DNA of 64,000 bases. It comes from Portulaca oleracea. Lineage: Eukaryota; Streptophyta; Magnoliopsida; Caryophyllales; Portulacaceae. Location: contig CM055872.1 in assembly GCA_029582165.1 (NCBI GenBank), positions 45,828,695-45,892,694 of the forward strand. The letters are read 5' to 3'. The translations under genes and the position numbers were made by a program. The notes beneath the pieces are model-generated. The model did no database searches. It saw only the letters and a program-made list of their open reading frames with translations, and had not been told where the DNA came from. This document shows, piece by piece, positions 45,142 to 58,604 of the stretch (position 1 is its first letter; each line of letters begins with the position of its first letter).

Positions 45142-48100
45142 CTACTCTTCTTGAGAACCGGCACAATAGAAGGAATAAGAATCATGGGCTAGGTTCTGCA
45201 GCAAAACAGGCACAAAAAGCAAATCAGAATGTTGTCTGTCAAGATAACTCGAGCATTTCGAACATTTTTTAAAGGAAAAGAATGTGATGAGAAGAGTAGA
45301 GCCTGTAGAGCCAGCATGCAGGAAATTTGATTGGTAACTATGACTAAAGGAATAATACCTGTTCCTGAGAGCGGAAATACATGAAGGGGGTATAATGCAG
45401 GAAATTTGAGACTCTAGATGTGTAGATGTCAGCATATCTGCATTAGGAAGTTTGACATGGAGCATACATAATCAGTGAATCAAAGATTTGCAAGTCACAT
45501 ACACAATGTTTATAGGCTCAGAGGGGGCTACAGAGAAGGATAAAGCACGTACTTCTCAATTTGCCTCATCAAGTGGCTTTTATCCCACAGGCCTGCACGG
45601 GAAAGAAAACCCCACCTGATACAAAGGGTTAACAGTGAACACGTTAATTTCATACTCAAGATGACTCGAATCCGATACATGCATGGAATGCTGCATTCAT
45701 GAGATGGCATGCCCAAATGCAGAACTCTTCCAGTCTGATTTGGCACAGTTTGGCTAAAAGTCTCAGCTAAATTATAAGTTAGGGTCCGACAATGATGTCA
45801 TTCAAGGCAGCGATGATTGTTTCTAGGGAAAGGACAGGATTGCTAGTCCTTGGCTCTAGCTATAACTTAAGCCACACACAGCTAACAAAACCTAGACTAA
45901 CCAGACTTTGGGTGAGATCAGATCAATACTCTCTTGACAGTTGACACAATGTTAGATCAGGCTTGAGTAGGGTGTTTTCAGCTTCGATATCATCTCCTAA
46001 CTTTCTTTAATACAAGTTGATACTGTCAGTCCCAAGTTTGGTTTGTGCTTCAGGCATGGTTCTGCCAAGAATTGCATCATCCAAAGTGAAACAAGCAGGT
46101 CCTGTGTCAGTTTTTTTTATGTGTATGTTTCTTACCTTTTATTGAAAAGCTCTCCATCTGATTCTAACATTGGCGCAATCTTCTCATCTAGTCTTTGCAT
46201 AACAATAAGCAGCTTCTGCATGCTTCCTCGGAGCTCTTGGTCATCCAGTTTCGTAGCAGCAAGTGTCTGAAATGACACCTTTGGATTATTAGACCAGCAC
46301 GAAGACAAGAACAATGAAATTGCAATACCTGGTATTTGGAGGAATATCCACATAACTAAGAGAGCAAAATGGTCCTCTGACAACAGTCAAACTAGGAGAG
46401 CAAATTGGAATTTTCATACAAATAGAGCTCCTAGTCATTGACCAACAATTCACAGAGACAGCTACAGATACAATGTAAAATTCCATGCTGCAAAAACCAG
46501 AATTGTCACGGTAATACCCCTCTCTCCCCCCCCCCCCCCTTTTCAGCCAATCCCACAAAAAAAAAAAAGGGACTGGGATCCAGTCACATAAATAAAAAAA
46601 AATCTCCATATGCATGCAATACATATTACATGCACCTAGAGCATGTGCTGGTAGGTATGAGTAACAATTTTGTTATAGGTAGTCAACAACAGGTAGGAAT
46701 AAATAAACAATTATACTATTGAGACTGAACAACGGGTGGGTATGAGTGTACAATTATGTTATTGAGAGTGAACGATGACCATATTTTGAAGCATATGCTC
46801 AAGGAGCTTGTAATAAATTGCAATATGCAGATGTATTTAACCAAAATGCCATTTGCACCGACCCATGCATGATATATGATAAAACCATAAAGCGCCACCC
46901 CCCCCCCCCCCCCCAAAACACCCCACAAAATGAATATGGAATAACAAGCTGGAAAGAAATGCTGAACAAAAAGATAAATAAAAGGTCCACAGGTACCTGA
47001 GCAGGTCGATTCTTCAGCCGCCTCTGTAAAGCCAGGCGGAGTTGGTTAAACAGATCTCCAACAACCTCCTTCTGATTTATCAGCTCTATTAGCGAGGTTC
47101 GATGAGCTCTGCTATGAATCAAAGCATTATACTGCAATTTGAAAATTTTTAGGCATGAATAAACTTTGACCTGCAAAACTAAACACAGGATATTCTATAC
47201 CAAGAATCAAGTAGAATATATGAGTCTATGCTATTACAGCTTTACATAAAAGGCCAGAACCCATTAAGCTCAGGTACACTAATAGACACTATCGTCCAAT
47301 TCCATAAAGCAAAGATTTCCTAAATATTGGAAACTCCAAAGATTGGAAAGGAAAAAATAGCAGAATCCTACTGCCTTAGTTTTATAAGTATCAAATCCGT
47401 ATTGAAAGGATGCCACGGGGATGTTACCCATTTACTGAAAGTGCGAGACAATCATATAGTTTTCCTTTCTTTCAAGGGGAAGGTCTCAAAGGAAACATTT
47501 TATACCATTCAAGGACCAAGGAGAATTTATGTAAGACCAGCTCACACAGACACTTCTTAAGTCAAGATCTCCAAACATCTGCTTATGCAAATACAGACAT
47601 TTAAAAATTGGCAAGAAGATGACAGGCAGTTATTGGGGTTTTTTTTTTTTGGGCGGGAAGCAAAGGTTGCAGAATGAGAAATAGAACTCAGAAGACCATG
47701 AATATAAAAACCACATTGATGACACATTAATGTAGGTAAATTGTATGGAAATCTAAGATCAAGAATCTGGAGAATGGTCTAGGCTACGGAAAGTTCTTGT
47801 GTGTTCAAGATACAACAACAAACACCCAGGAAAAACACGTTTGAGTGCGGTCTGGGGGATTCAAATGTAGACAACCTTCCCCTCATGTTCTGAAGTTCAT
47901 GAAGAGGCAAAATATTCATAAATTGCATGCATAATATGTAACTACTATGTGCCAATCACCTCTTGCCTGAGTGGTTCAGGGTTCGAATCCTAAGGCGGCA
48001 TCTCTCCCTTACCAATTCGGAGAATGTTGTGGGTAAGAGTGGGGCCCATCTTTCCGCCATTGGCACCCCCGTACCCCATCCACTACAAGCCTGTTGGGTT

Positions 48101-48724
48101 GTACCCTTGAGATAGGGGCCCAATGGATTGAACTACTTACCTATTGAAAAAATATATAACTACTATGTTTAGGCGAAAGATTCAGTATGTGCCTGGTTCT
48201 TGCTTGTTTTCTGAGCCTTTTGGAATTATAGATTGTTTGTCAAATATTATTCCACACCCATGCTGATTTAATTGAAATGGTTTCATTGATTAATGTTTTC
48301 AGACTTCACTACCCTCTTCTCTGCCCATCTCTGTTTCAGCCCCACTTCATCCTCTTCTATAGTATTTATACTCTCTATCACATGAGAACTCTTCCTTCTT
48401 TCCTAAATTATTTTGCTCCTTCTAATTAAACAGGTATCCACATGAGTGTAACAGGATACTGTGCAATCATTGTTCATAAAATCGCTTTGACATTGAAGAA
48501 TATGCAGTGGTTAGTAATCAGATTACCGCTTAAGCATAATTGGGCTATATTTGCTGCAGCTACAACAGAGACCGTTCACATCACATGGTAATCAACCTCA
48601 ACTTCATGCAAGTATCTAGCACATGCCTATCAGGACTATAACGACATGGGACATTCATGCTCAAAACAAAGAAACAATGCACAACAGTGGCACAAAAAGT
48701 CTACACATATTATTGAAACGCCTA

Positions 48725-48768
<44 letters not shown>

Positions 48769-49032
48769 CATACTACCTCCGTCCCATAATAGTTGTCACT
48801 TTAACCAACTTTTTTTGTCCCAAAATACTTGTCATTTTACAATTTCAATGCAACTTTTACCAACTAACTCCTTTTTATATTATTTTTTAGACACAAAAAT
48901 AGAAAAAGTAGGAGAGAGAAGCCTACACAAACAATTTAATACTAATATTTCATCACTTTCAATACTCAACTAACTTCTTTTATTGATTTTCTCAATTTTT
49001 GTTAAATGGAGAAGTAATATGGGACAGAGGTA

Positions 49033-49086
<54 letters not shown>

Positions 49087-52000
49087 TGTGAAAAGTAACT
49101 TTTGTGAGAAGGTGAGAAATAACATTGCCGACATGAAAATTCCATAGGTATGGACATGGTCCCGTATGCCCTGTCCACATATTACACCCACAATGTCCAC
49201 ACCACGTCCACACCTTTGAAAATTCTCAATGTTCACAATGTTATTTCTCACCTTCTCACACAAAGTAATTTCTTACAAGATCCATCCCCTTTTGTGTGTG
49301 TGTGTGTGCGCGCGCGCGCTACTATAATGCCCTCTTTTACATAAGCAAATACAACTCCCTAAGGGGCATCAGTTAGGCTGCTTTAAAAGTATCCATATAA
49401 ACCAATGAGTGTATGACTTCAGCTATAAAGCCAATCTTCTTGCTTCGCAATTTACTGTATCCCAACCCTCTCCCCTGTTGGGTTGAATGTGGAGACCAAT
49501 TTTGGGTTGGTCTCTGTGTCTAGGGGAACAAGGTAGAAGAATTTGAGTGGGAATCAAGTTGTTGATTCGTTAGCCGCCTCTTTTTGTAATTCCTTGACTG
49601 CAAAGACTCTATTAACCCTAAATAATTGTGTTAGCCTTGTACTATAAATAGAGCCTACATGTTAGGCTTATAGATGTGCAATTAAGAGTATTTCATCTAA
49701 CCACAAGAGATTGAACTATAATCTCTGTGTGACCCTGAAGGAGTTGTGAGAGGCTCATCTGTAAGTGTTGAGTTCTCAAGTTATAACTCTAGTGAAATTG
49801 TAAGAGATTGTGTAGGTTTGGGAATCTTTAAACACTGTTGTAATCCTCTAATAGTGCATCGTTTGTGATTTTTTCCCGGTTTGGATTTTTCCACATTAAT
49901 TCCTTGTATTGAATCTTTATTTATTTTTGTCTTTATTATTGTTTGTCTGCTAACAACGTCCCGAGAATCCTAATAACCCCTACCTTTGCAAGACCTAACA
50001 GGTGTACAATTAAGGGAGGGCGGACTAGCAAACACAATGGAGGGTTGTGGGCCATACAGAGCATGAGCTTTAAAATGTTTCAAAAGACAACATGCTATAA
50101 TCATCCCCCCCCCCCCCCCCCCAAAAAAAAAAACGCATTTTGTGAACAAGCTGAGGACAGCAAACAACATTGACCACTCAATAAATGGTATCAGTATTTT
50201 TTTATAGACCATTCAAAAAAAATTAGAATCAGTATCCTTTTTTTTTCTTTCTTCACTATGAAGATAAAGAGAGAAAGTATTCAGCAACATCAGAACAACA
50301 ATGTAACACCATGGCATAAAGGAAAAATAAAGAAGATACAAACCTCTTGTTCCAGCTCACGACAAATCAATGCAGTACGCCACCGTAAGTGGACCTTGGA
50401 TTGGCTCACATCGGTATACATATGGTCCCCGACATATAATATCTCATCTCCTTGAACACCAAGAGAGCTTTCGACCATCTGGGCACTACCTCCTGAGTAC
50501 AAGCCCCCTGCAGAAGACCACAAATGGTTAACGACAAGCTCGGACTTGGGAGAATATAATATGATACAATATGTAATAGTGACCACACGCGCACGAACAG
50601 ATTTTTTGGGCTCATAGAGACATAGATACTGCACATATGAGTAAATGAACATCATGCAAGTTCACCACGGATCAAGTTAAACCAGGAGCAGCATTCACAA
50701 TACCAGTTTTTGCTTTAAAGCATGGACGCATCAGACCCTCTCCAGTCACCACCTCATACATAGGATGTGACATCTGAAAGAACTCAGGTTTCCTAGCAGA
50801 CACTATCACCTGCAAAACAAAGGGAAGGGGACAATGATACATTCATAATGCTAAAAGAAAAATAAATTAAACTACTTCAGCAAAATAAACTATTTCAGAA
50901 CTACTTCAACGAACAAATGAACAATTTGGGGGGAAAACTACCCCTTAGGAGGAAGTGAATACGTTAAAAAGGATAAACACAAACAATGTGAGATATAACA
51001 ATAGCATAATACACTTAACATTCCAGGAAAAATGTGTGCATATTATGATAAGGTCTATATGGGGGAATCAATGACCACTAAACTATGATCTTGGTAAATC
51101 AGACCAAAGCAAATTGTGGATATTTAAGGGGGAAAAAACTTCCTCCAAAAAAAAACCAGAATATTCTCTTCCAGTTTATGTTCTAATCAACAATCTAAAT
51201 TATTTTTCTCAAAACGAAAGGACAAAAGTGATAAAATATAAGCTGCCAGTACAGACTTTAGTTTAACATCATAAAATAACAGCTACCATGAACTCAACTC
51301 CGCAATATACTCTCTAGATAAACGTACCATGTCGAATAGATCTCGCCAACCCATATCATTAGGAAGAAATTTGTTGTAAGAGTGCCGCATCATTTTGTCT
51401 GTGTAAATGTAATCTGAGTTGGTTATGAGCAAAAGCTTTTTCCCAGCCTGGTGAGATCAGATACTTATATAATCAGAAGATTGCCGTTTTCATAAGTCAC
51501 AAACAATGAGCAATAAAATTGATACCTCTTTTTGATCGAGGAGAGCCAAAGGCAGGTCTGGATCAGGCTCTACAAACAGTTCAGGCTTCGACATTATCTC
51601 ACTCTGAATGGCACAAGCTTAGCCAATCAGTTGAACTATCTTAAGACAATTTCTAAAAGGAGAAACAATAAATCAAGAGTATTAAACCTTAAGCTGCCCT
51701 TCTACATGTGCTCTGAACAAGGCCTTTCCAACAGCCTGAAAATCCTGAAAGTGTCAGAATCCTGACATAGTAATAAGAATCATGATTTGATATAACATAA
51801 GCAGCACATTGCCTTGTAAAGCCCTTTATAATCAAGTGGCCCAACTTCAGCTGCAACAGCTCCTTCGTCTAGTCTGTCAACCAGCTGAAAGCACATGGTG
51901 TTAACAGAAAATGAAAACGGATATCAATCCAACTATAAAGCCACAATACAAGAGGCATTCAAGATATTAGTCCGTGTTATCTTTTCCTGTTAGGGTCTTC

Positions 52001-55000
52001 TCATCATAGTATCCAAGCAGGGATTCATGGAGAACGGAACACTACAGAAGTGGGAAAGGGCCAAGAGTCCTCTCTGCCAAGAAGCTAATAAGAATAAGGG
52101 GGAAAAAGCCATGCTAATTGTGCTGCACCTCAGATAAAATCAATCTAATAAACGCTGTACAAGTAGGACCAAAATAAAGGAGACAGTGATATCCTACAAG
52201 ATGGAATCAACCTGACCCTTTCCAGGCATTAAACCCAAATTATCCATAAGCAACACATTCCCTAAGGTTTTCTCCTTGTATGCCTAGCACGATGTACAGT
52301 ATTCACCTAGTAAACCACAAACCCACAATGTGGGAAAAGACGACGCATAACAAACAGCTCATACCATGAGGAAGATAATTGGGTGTACGCAAGGTGGCAG
52401 CTAGTTCGTAACTAGCACAGTCGATCATGCACACATTATGTAAATCACATGCAATTAGTGCTAGGCTCACCCGGTCTCCATAATTCTCGCAGGACCGGTG
52501 ACTTTCAAGAATCTACAACCTAAACTTTCAGTCCTAGGAGACTAAGGAGGAAAATAGACTCCAGATTCCCTTTGAGAATCATCAACTCCCTTAAATCCTG
52601 CTCTCAAGGGTCTTAGAAAGATACATCCCCCACCAATGAATCAAGAAATGAATTGGCGTTTGAGTTAAATAACCACAGCAACAGACCTCTGAAAAAGGCT
52701 ACAGTAAAGCATCCAGTCATACAGTGGCATATACAAATTTCTGCATAATCAAGCAACAGTACATAAATAAAGAGTTCTTGATAAAGCCATCAACCAACGG
52801 ACATTAATGGAAAGTAATTAAAGCCAACAAAAGATGTGATAATCCCATCGAATACATATAAACTCTACATATTAGAAAAATATTAAAGTGAATCAAAACC
52901 TGCATGTAAGCGACTGCTTCTGAAACAGAGAAAAATGTGTTAAGGAATTCCCATCGACTCTCCTTTCGTAAATCCACTAGCTCCCTTCCATATATCTCAC
53001 TTCCTTGCATAGAAGAATAAGAGCCATAAGTATCTATGTTTAGTTGTGCACAAGTCAACAGACAAGGCAATGGAAAATACTTCCGTAAGCAACTTGCACA
53101 AGCTTTCAGCAAAGCTAAGGTGTAATGAATACGGAATGGGTTTGAAAAGCACCGACACAGTTGTGCATGCACTCTCATGCACTTGTTGAAAATTAAGGTC
53201 GTCTGAGTATCAGCAGGTTAATCCCAAATAGCAGATGTGCTAGGACAAATAAGCACAAGTTGCACAGCATATGCAACAAAATAGGCCAAGACTTCCACAT
53301 TACAGAGGCAATAGTTTAATATTTACATCACAACAAAACAATCTTACAATAGTAAGGTAGCAATTATACGCAACAATGCAGGCCCCCACCCCCTGAAAGA
53401 AACTCAACTCATCCCACACATTAAACGAAAGACAATGAACCTAACAGACAACAGACAAGCAGAGCTTGAAAGCACTGCACACCATACTAAAAGATACAGT
53501 GAAGCAGGAGCCAACTGGAAGCATATCCCATTATGCATAAAATAATCTAATAGCATGAGAGGAGACTTTCGAAAAAATTATATTCTCTCATAAACACTAA
53601 ATATCTCCCATGATGCATAGAGTTTTGCCTCCCTTTTAATGCCCGCCCAACCTCAATCCTCCCCCCCCCCCCAGTGCCCAACACCCAAATACACAACCAA
53701 GGCCATACACACAAAAAAAAAAAAAAAAGGAAAGCATACTGGATAAAGTGGCTTTAAGGCATCCCTATTGCAAGAATCATGAATACTCCCCTTGACCTAG
53801 TATGTTCACATTTGACACTCAAAGAATGAAACTCCGTGGACACAATTACCACTCATACTCTTTGGTGTGCCAAATCAGAACAAACTTATCCACAGCGTCA
53901 ATGATCTGTGTTTTGCAGGATACACCAATTAGGAACAGTTGATGACCATTCTCATCCAAAGGCCCACTTTTGATAAATAGAAGAACATTAAATAAATATT
54001 ATTATACACCAATCATATGCACCAAGTGTTTGACATCCAACTATTTAAAGTTATTGAATTGCCCACATGGCCACATGTCAGTTCATGTCTGCGTATAATG
54101 TCCAATAATAGAATCAACCACATAGCAGTTCCCAATTTAAAAAGCAATGTGCATATTGAAGGAAATGGTTGATTCCTAATCTCCTTATATCCATCATTTT
54201 CTAATCTATTATTCCCATGCTTCATAGCCTCTGTGCAAAAAACTTTAGGAAACGCTTTATTCTCACCTCACAGCTCTGGTGGATAGCATAGTTGTGCCAT
54301 GCATCGCCCTCTTCACATAACCAAATCGATCTGGCTTTACTAAGTTGCCTTTCTCTTTATCTATGACGAGGCCTCTGATAACCTAAAGAGAGCAATAAAA
54401 ATTAAGCAACTGAATGGACAAACCATAAATATAAACCTAAATAAAATGTCTCATAAAAAGGCTTAAACATCATAATATAAAGAATGACTCACCAAATCTG
54501 GATCAAAAGCAAGGCCATCAACAGGAAAACCCATGTTCTTCAAATTCTCCATGCAATAATCATATGCTCGTCCTTCCCATGCCTGGAGCATCAAAGATAG
54601 CAAGCACAGTTGAAGAGCCGCATAACTTATATAAACAGGTAGTCACTTCCTTTCTGTGAAGTGCCAAGTACCAATGCCCACAATTATTAAGAACTCCAAG
54701 CAACAATACCAGATCAGGAATCCTGGAAAAGTATTTTAAGACAAAATATTCCTGGGACTGAGATGAAAGATAGATTTTTAATCTTAATGGTGTTTCAAAT
54801 GTTTAAAACTGCAAGTATTATCATGAATAATACTCCTATCAACTCCTTCACTATCCCTCTCTAAGCACTTCTATCAAACTGCCAGTATTACTCAGAATAG
54901 CACTCAAATCCCACTTCACCGTGACCGATGAAGAATCCCTTAAAATAGCCGCATTAAGGTTGTTGAAAAATTAAAACAAAGAGGCATCATCAGCAAACAC

Positions 55001-57998
55001 AGTCCATAATGGGGAAGTTGCTCCTGATAATCAGCAATGGAAGCATTTCCATCCATTGTAAGAACATAAAGAATGGGGAAGGGATCTTTCAAAGTAGCCT
55101 CAGTGCACCATCAGTCATTCCAAAAGGAAATGGAAGAACCATCACCCCCAACATTAAGAAAAATGTTGAAAGAAAAACTCCCACCCCTTAGCAATAAACC
55201 TTAAATGACCACACCCATAAGCACCATTCAGTACTAAAAGCGCACCCACCCAAAACCAGTTTAAGCATATATGATTGCAATCACCTTCCTCCAAAGATTG
55301 TCCTCATTCATAAATCTCCATAACCACTAGACCAAAAGAGCCACACTACAAAGTCATAAACCGCTCACACCAAGACCCAAAACCACCCCCAACCCCCCCC
55401 CCCCCCAACCCAACCCAAAAAAAAAATTGTGAAAGGTTGATAGTCAATGTTCCATGTCACCAAGTGATGCCTGTAAAAAAGTGCTTGACATAGGTTCCCC
55501 CATTCGAATTCGAAATTAAAGTGTTTGACATACATTATATACTTAGTGCTGTCCGTTAAACCCTGGGCTGTTCAAGCCAAACACAAGTTACAAACTAGAA
55601 AAATCACCAAGAAAGTTTCTAATGCACTCAGAATACCGGAGCTGAACCCCCAGTGCAGCAAGTTAGAGATAACCAAGTATTTCATGAGCTTTCAGATCTT
55701 TCTCTACAAAACAAGTATCAAACTCGAAAGTCTGGATGCTACATATATGGGTACGGTGCATGTGAAGTAAGAATTCCATCATAAAATCACAGAAACTTTT
55801 GAGAAATCACTGATGGGGTAACATGCTTCGCTCTGCAGAAGGGAATAGTCTCTTCAACAAAGTAATAAACATATAGTGGCAGAAGTAAACATAGGTTCAT
55901 GTCCCACACACTCCAATGAGGACCTTCAAGCAAACTTCCCACATGCTTATAAACAATTTCCACTAATGCAATGAATTTTCAGTACTTAGCTATCTAATTC
56001 AGAACTCCATATGTGAATGTAAGGCAAATAATGCATCCCAGTGCACTTTGATATTTAGATTCAATCATAGCTATGAAAATGAATGAGGCCATTACCATAA
56101 CATTATAGTGGATCAAGGTGTAGTCCATGTCATATCCAATAGCACTAATAGAGCGAAGATTCAGGGTACGACTACAAAATATGCCACGTGGAGAATGTCT
56201 AGCAGAATCAGGGGCCTGCATAAGAGATCACAGAAAAAGATACTGTGAAATAAGAAACCGGTAAGCAATTTCATAGGACCTAGCACAAAGCATTCATAAG
56301 CGCAGTTTATATAGCGGTTTACATTATCTGAATAAAGATGGAAAAACTTCAGAGGAAGAGATACAAGAAAGAGGGAGGCAAGGACAGTTAGGGCAAAATT
56401 TTTAGAACATCTGATATCATCAATGATAACTAACAGGTAACAGCAAAGACTAGTACCAGAAGTTAACTCTCTCAAGGTGGGTGCAATAACACCCATGCAG
56501 GATCTTCACCATTGATATCTCCCCCACACATCCAGAAGTACAACACAGTTCTTTTTTTATTTTTCATGTTTTCAGCTAAAATTGAACTGGTCCGGTTCAC
56601 AAGAATGCCAAGTATGAAGTGTCTTTATTTGATAAATTGGTACTCATCTCAAGGAGCTACAAGAAATTGTAGCATAAGCAACATGATTATAAGCATATCA
56701 TGTCCACATGGTAGAGCATGATTCTCTTTTATTTATTTTTCTTTTTGATGTAACACAGTTTCACATATGGTATCCTTGAGGCTGCTGCTTCATCATAACC
56801 AAGGCCATTTACCCAAGTTGAATCCCACAATGCCAAATCGCCCATGTGTAGGCAAAAGCGGACATTGACAATTCAAAGAGAGGTTGGAATGAAAAGGACT
56901 TTATTTGGTTGGTACTAGGCTAATAGCAAAAACTCAGAAATAAGAGAAAATATGACATCTTTATATGCCAGTTTGTTAACAAAGTGTCCAAACCAAAAAC
57001 AGGAAAAAAAAATGAAAAAGAAGCAAGCTACCCAAAGCCGAATGTGAACAACCAACACAAGATGATCAATTGGTTCGGCGCTCATTCCCCTTGAACAAGG
57101 CCTCTCGCGTCTTGTGAATGAAGAAAATCTATAACGCAGGAATTCTACCCCTTGACCCAAAGGCCAAAGTAAATTATAACAATACCTGAGATTGAAAACC
57201 AACCCTATTACTGTCCTACCTATTGGTGATAGCATTACAGCAAGGAAAGCTTTCTACATACTATTGTCTTCCATTTCGAGATATAGCAAAGTAACAAAAC
57301 GAGCATTCAAAGTTCAAGCTACTAAACCAATCAAAATGAGCACTAAGAACAACATGAAAACTGAAACCCAATATGAATCTCAACAAAGCAAAGATCAAAC
57401 AAGATGAAACAGTAAAAAGTAGATAAAGGCATTTAAAGTTAGTCCAAAAAGGAGAGACAAAACACCGGAATTCCCAGCTGCAAAAGCAAGTCCTCAGCAT
57501 CTTCAGCTTCTGCTTTTGCAATCTCCTCAATCGGCCCTTCCAAAGGCCCCTTCCCATTCCCACCTACATTATCACAAACACAAACACATTTTTTCTACAA
57601 TTTATAATGTGAAAAGATGAACAACACCCCAAACTATCCCAAGCAAAGCAATTCCCAAACTATCCAGAAACCAAAAAGATGAACACTCGAAGATAAATAC
57701 CAAAAGCTTGAAGATGGTCAAAATTGACATTGAAGTCTCCTTTGGTGCTCTCCCCCAAATAATCAATGTCACTCTCATTACTCGGCGTCACCGAAAACAC
57801 AGGTCCGGCAGTCACGGCGGCGTTGTCGCCGGAACATTTGCAGGCGACGGGGGAACTCCGGCGACTAACTCCGGGGAAACGGCAGAAGGTGGGAAACGGG
57901 TTCGGGGTGGTAGAAAAAGCAACAGCAATCCCAGAAGCCATTGACGGAACAAGAAGGGAGTCTGTGTGGGATCGAAATTGCAGAGAGTAGTGGTTCAT
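45142..57998 (-). CDS. HAD-superfamily subfamily IG 5'-nucleotidase, 17 exons (623 aa)
   Basis: Exons (high to low): 57998-57701, 57563-57466, 56215-56096, 54582-54493, 54382-54267, 52999-52900, 51884-51813, 51735-51688, 51603-51526, 51447-51328, 50809-50704, 50507-50344, 47131-46997, 46266-46136, 45615-45553, 45437-45359, 45195-45142. They sum to 1872 bp with all phases closing. HAD motifs: [14 protein letters not shown] (exon 3); [11 protein letters not shown] (exon 10); [13 protein letters not shown] (exon 12). The body matches the plant 5'-nucleotidase-domain family ([52 protein letters not shown]). The family dephosphorylates nucleoside 5'-monophosphates; the substrate here is inferred. 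A Ser/Pro/Arg leader follows Met20 (57941), so the start could be there (604 aa) and organelle import is likely. Intron 7 uses a GC donor. Confidence 0.93.
46526..46539. repeat. C-homopolymer tract
   Basis: Fourteen C on the plus strand, within the intron between exons 13 and 14 of the 5'-nucleotidase gene. One of eight such tracts in the window. Confidence 0.9.
46623..46815. mobile_element. Second copy of the TIR element seen at 37197-37595
   Basis: It begins ATTACATGCACCTAGAGCAT and ends GCATATGCTCAAGGAGCTTG(TAATAA), the same end types as the 37-kb element. The interior has related AACAATTATAC(T/A)ATTGAGA-type repeats but no clear 63-bp array. It lies within the 5'-nucleotidase gene, between exons 13 and 14. 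Confidence 0.55.
47951..48156 (+). mobile_element. tRNA-derived SINE with long target-site duplication
   Basis: About 206 bp, flanked by the direct repeat TAACTACTATGT at 47939-47950 and 48157-48168, extendable to about 16 bp with one mismatch. It contains a pol III B-box GGTTCGAATCC at 47980-47990, preceded by an A-box-like TTGCCTGAGTGGTTC that sits closer than usual. It ends in an A-rich tail (GAAAAAATATA). It is inserted in the largest intron of the 5'-nucleotidase gene, antisense to it. Confidence 0.8.
48726..48768. repeat. (TG)n(TA)n compound microsatellite
   Basis: About 10 TG units followed by about 11 TA units, just left of the Stowaway MITE. Confidence 0.9.
48773..49033. mobile_element. 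Stowaway-type MITE between microsatellites
   Basis: The ends are CTACCTCCGTCCC and GGGACAGAGGTAG. The left flank is TA; the right flank TG is a decayed copy or was altered by the adjacent repeat. Internal GTCCCAAAATACTTGTC is typical of dicot Stowaway elements. It lies in the intron between exons 12 and 13 of the 5'-nucleotidase gene. Confidence 0.88.
49034..49084. repeat. (TA)n microsatellite
   Basis: About 23 TA units immediately right of the Stowaway MITE, continuing from its terminus. Confidence 0.9.
49293..49319. repeat. (GT)n(GC)n alternating purine-pyrimidine tract
   Basis: TGTGTGTGTGTGTGTG passing into CGCGCGCGCG: a compound dinucleotide repeat with Z-DNA-forming character in principle. 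Confidence 0.85.
49476..49975 (+). mobile_element. Solo LTR, diverged relative of the tandem-array family
   Basis: 500 bp, starting TGTTGGG and ending ATCCTAATA. The right half aligns with the array LTR in its transcript orientation: GTGTTGAGTTCTCA, AATCCTCT(A/G)ATAGTGCATCG, TTTTTTCCCGGTTTGG and TTATTATTGTTTGTCTGCTAAC. A TATA-like ACTATAAATAG lies near 49640. Flanks are TCCCC (49471-49475) and ACCCC (49976-49980), a 5-bp TSD with one mismatch. No internal region remains, so it is a product of LTR-LTR recombination. It lies in the largest intron of the 5'-nucleotidase gene, antisense to it. Confidence 0.85.
50105..50122. repeat. C-homopolymer tract followed by A-run
   Basis: Eighteen C then eleven A, 130 bp right of the solo LTR and inside the same intron. 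Confidence 0.9.
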
Positions 57999-58200
57999 CT
58001 TTCGAAATTCAAATTCAGACCTCTGTGTTTGTTTGTATGTATGTTAAAATTTGGTGCTACAACAGAATCAGAGCAGTAGCAGCAGAGAGAGATGGTGTCA
58101 AAAGATGAGGGAGTGTAGGAGTATTAATCGTACCACTGTCGGAACGTTGGATTGGAAAAAGATAGAATCTTTTTATGATATTGATGATTGATGCCTCCTT
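57999..58200 (-). promoter_or_regulatory. Putative promoter / 5' UTR of the 5'-nucleotidase gene
   Basis: Region directly upstream of the start codon. On the minus strand it is rich in CTCTCT (reverse of AGAGAGAG at about 58085), a feature of many plant 5' UTRs. No TATA box can be placed with confidence. Confidence 0.35.
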
Positions 58201-58580
58201 GTTTATTGTTTTTTGTATAAACTTTTTTTCCACGTTTCATTTCACTATAAAATATCTTAATAGAATTTTTCGTTTTTTTGAATAACTTTTCTTTTCAGGT
58301 TGCATTTTACACTACCCGTAAATTATTATAAAATAGGATCGAGGCCTTGTTCGACAATAACGTTGGGATATATCAAATTTCTCCCATAGTTGAAACTCAT
58401 TCCCCCTAATAGTTGGGAGGTATCCAATTCCTCTCATTTTTGGGTGGGACAGGGAACTCCAGGGAATTGTAATCTCATTCCACTTTATGTTCTCCAAACA
58501 AAAATTTCAAGAATTAGAGCTCATCCCATATCCATTCCATTTCTTTTTGGTTCATTAAACACACACTTAGAGTAGCTTAT

Positions 58581-58604
58581 AGCGTTTTGACTGGTCAAAA
58601 CGCT
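58581..58604. repeat. Perfect short palindrome
   Basis: Eleven-base arms AGCGTTTTGAC and GTCAAAACGCT around a TG spacer. A related, weaker hairpin (GACGTTTCAG...TTGAAACGC) lies near 59812-59845. Possibly the arms of a small MITE. Confidence 0.7.

Noticed and set aside
48970..49263. ORF encoding a Tyr-Ile repeat
   Set aside because: It is produced by a (TA)n microsatellite and a Stowaway MITE. Low complexity, not a gene.
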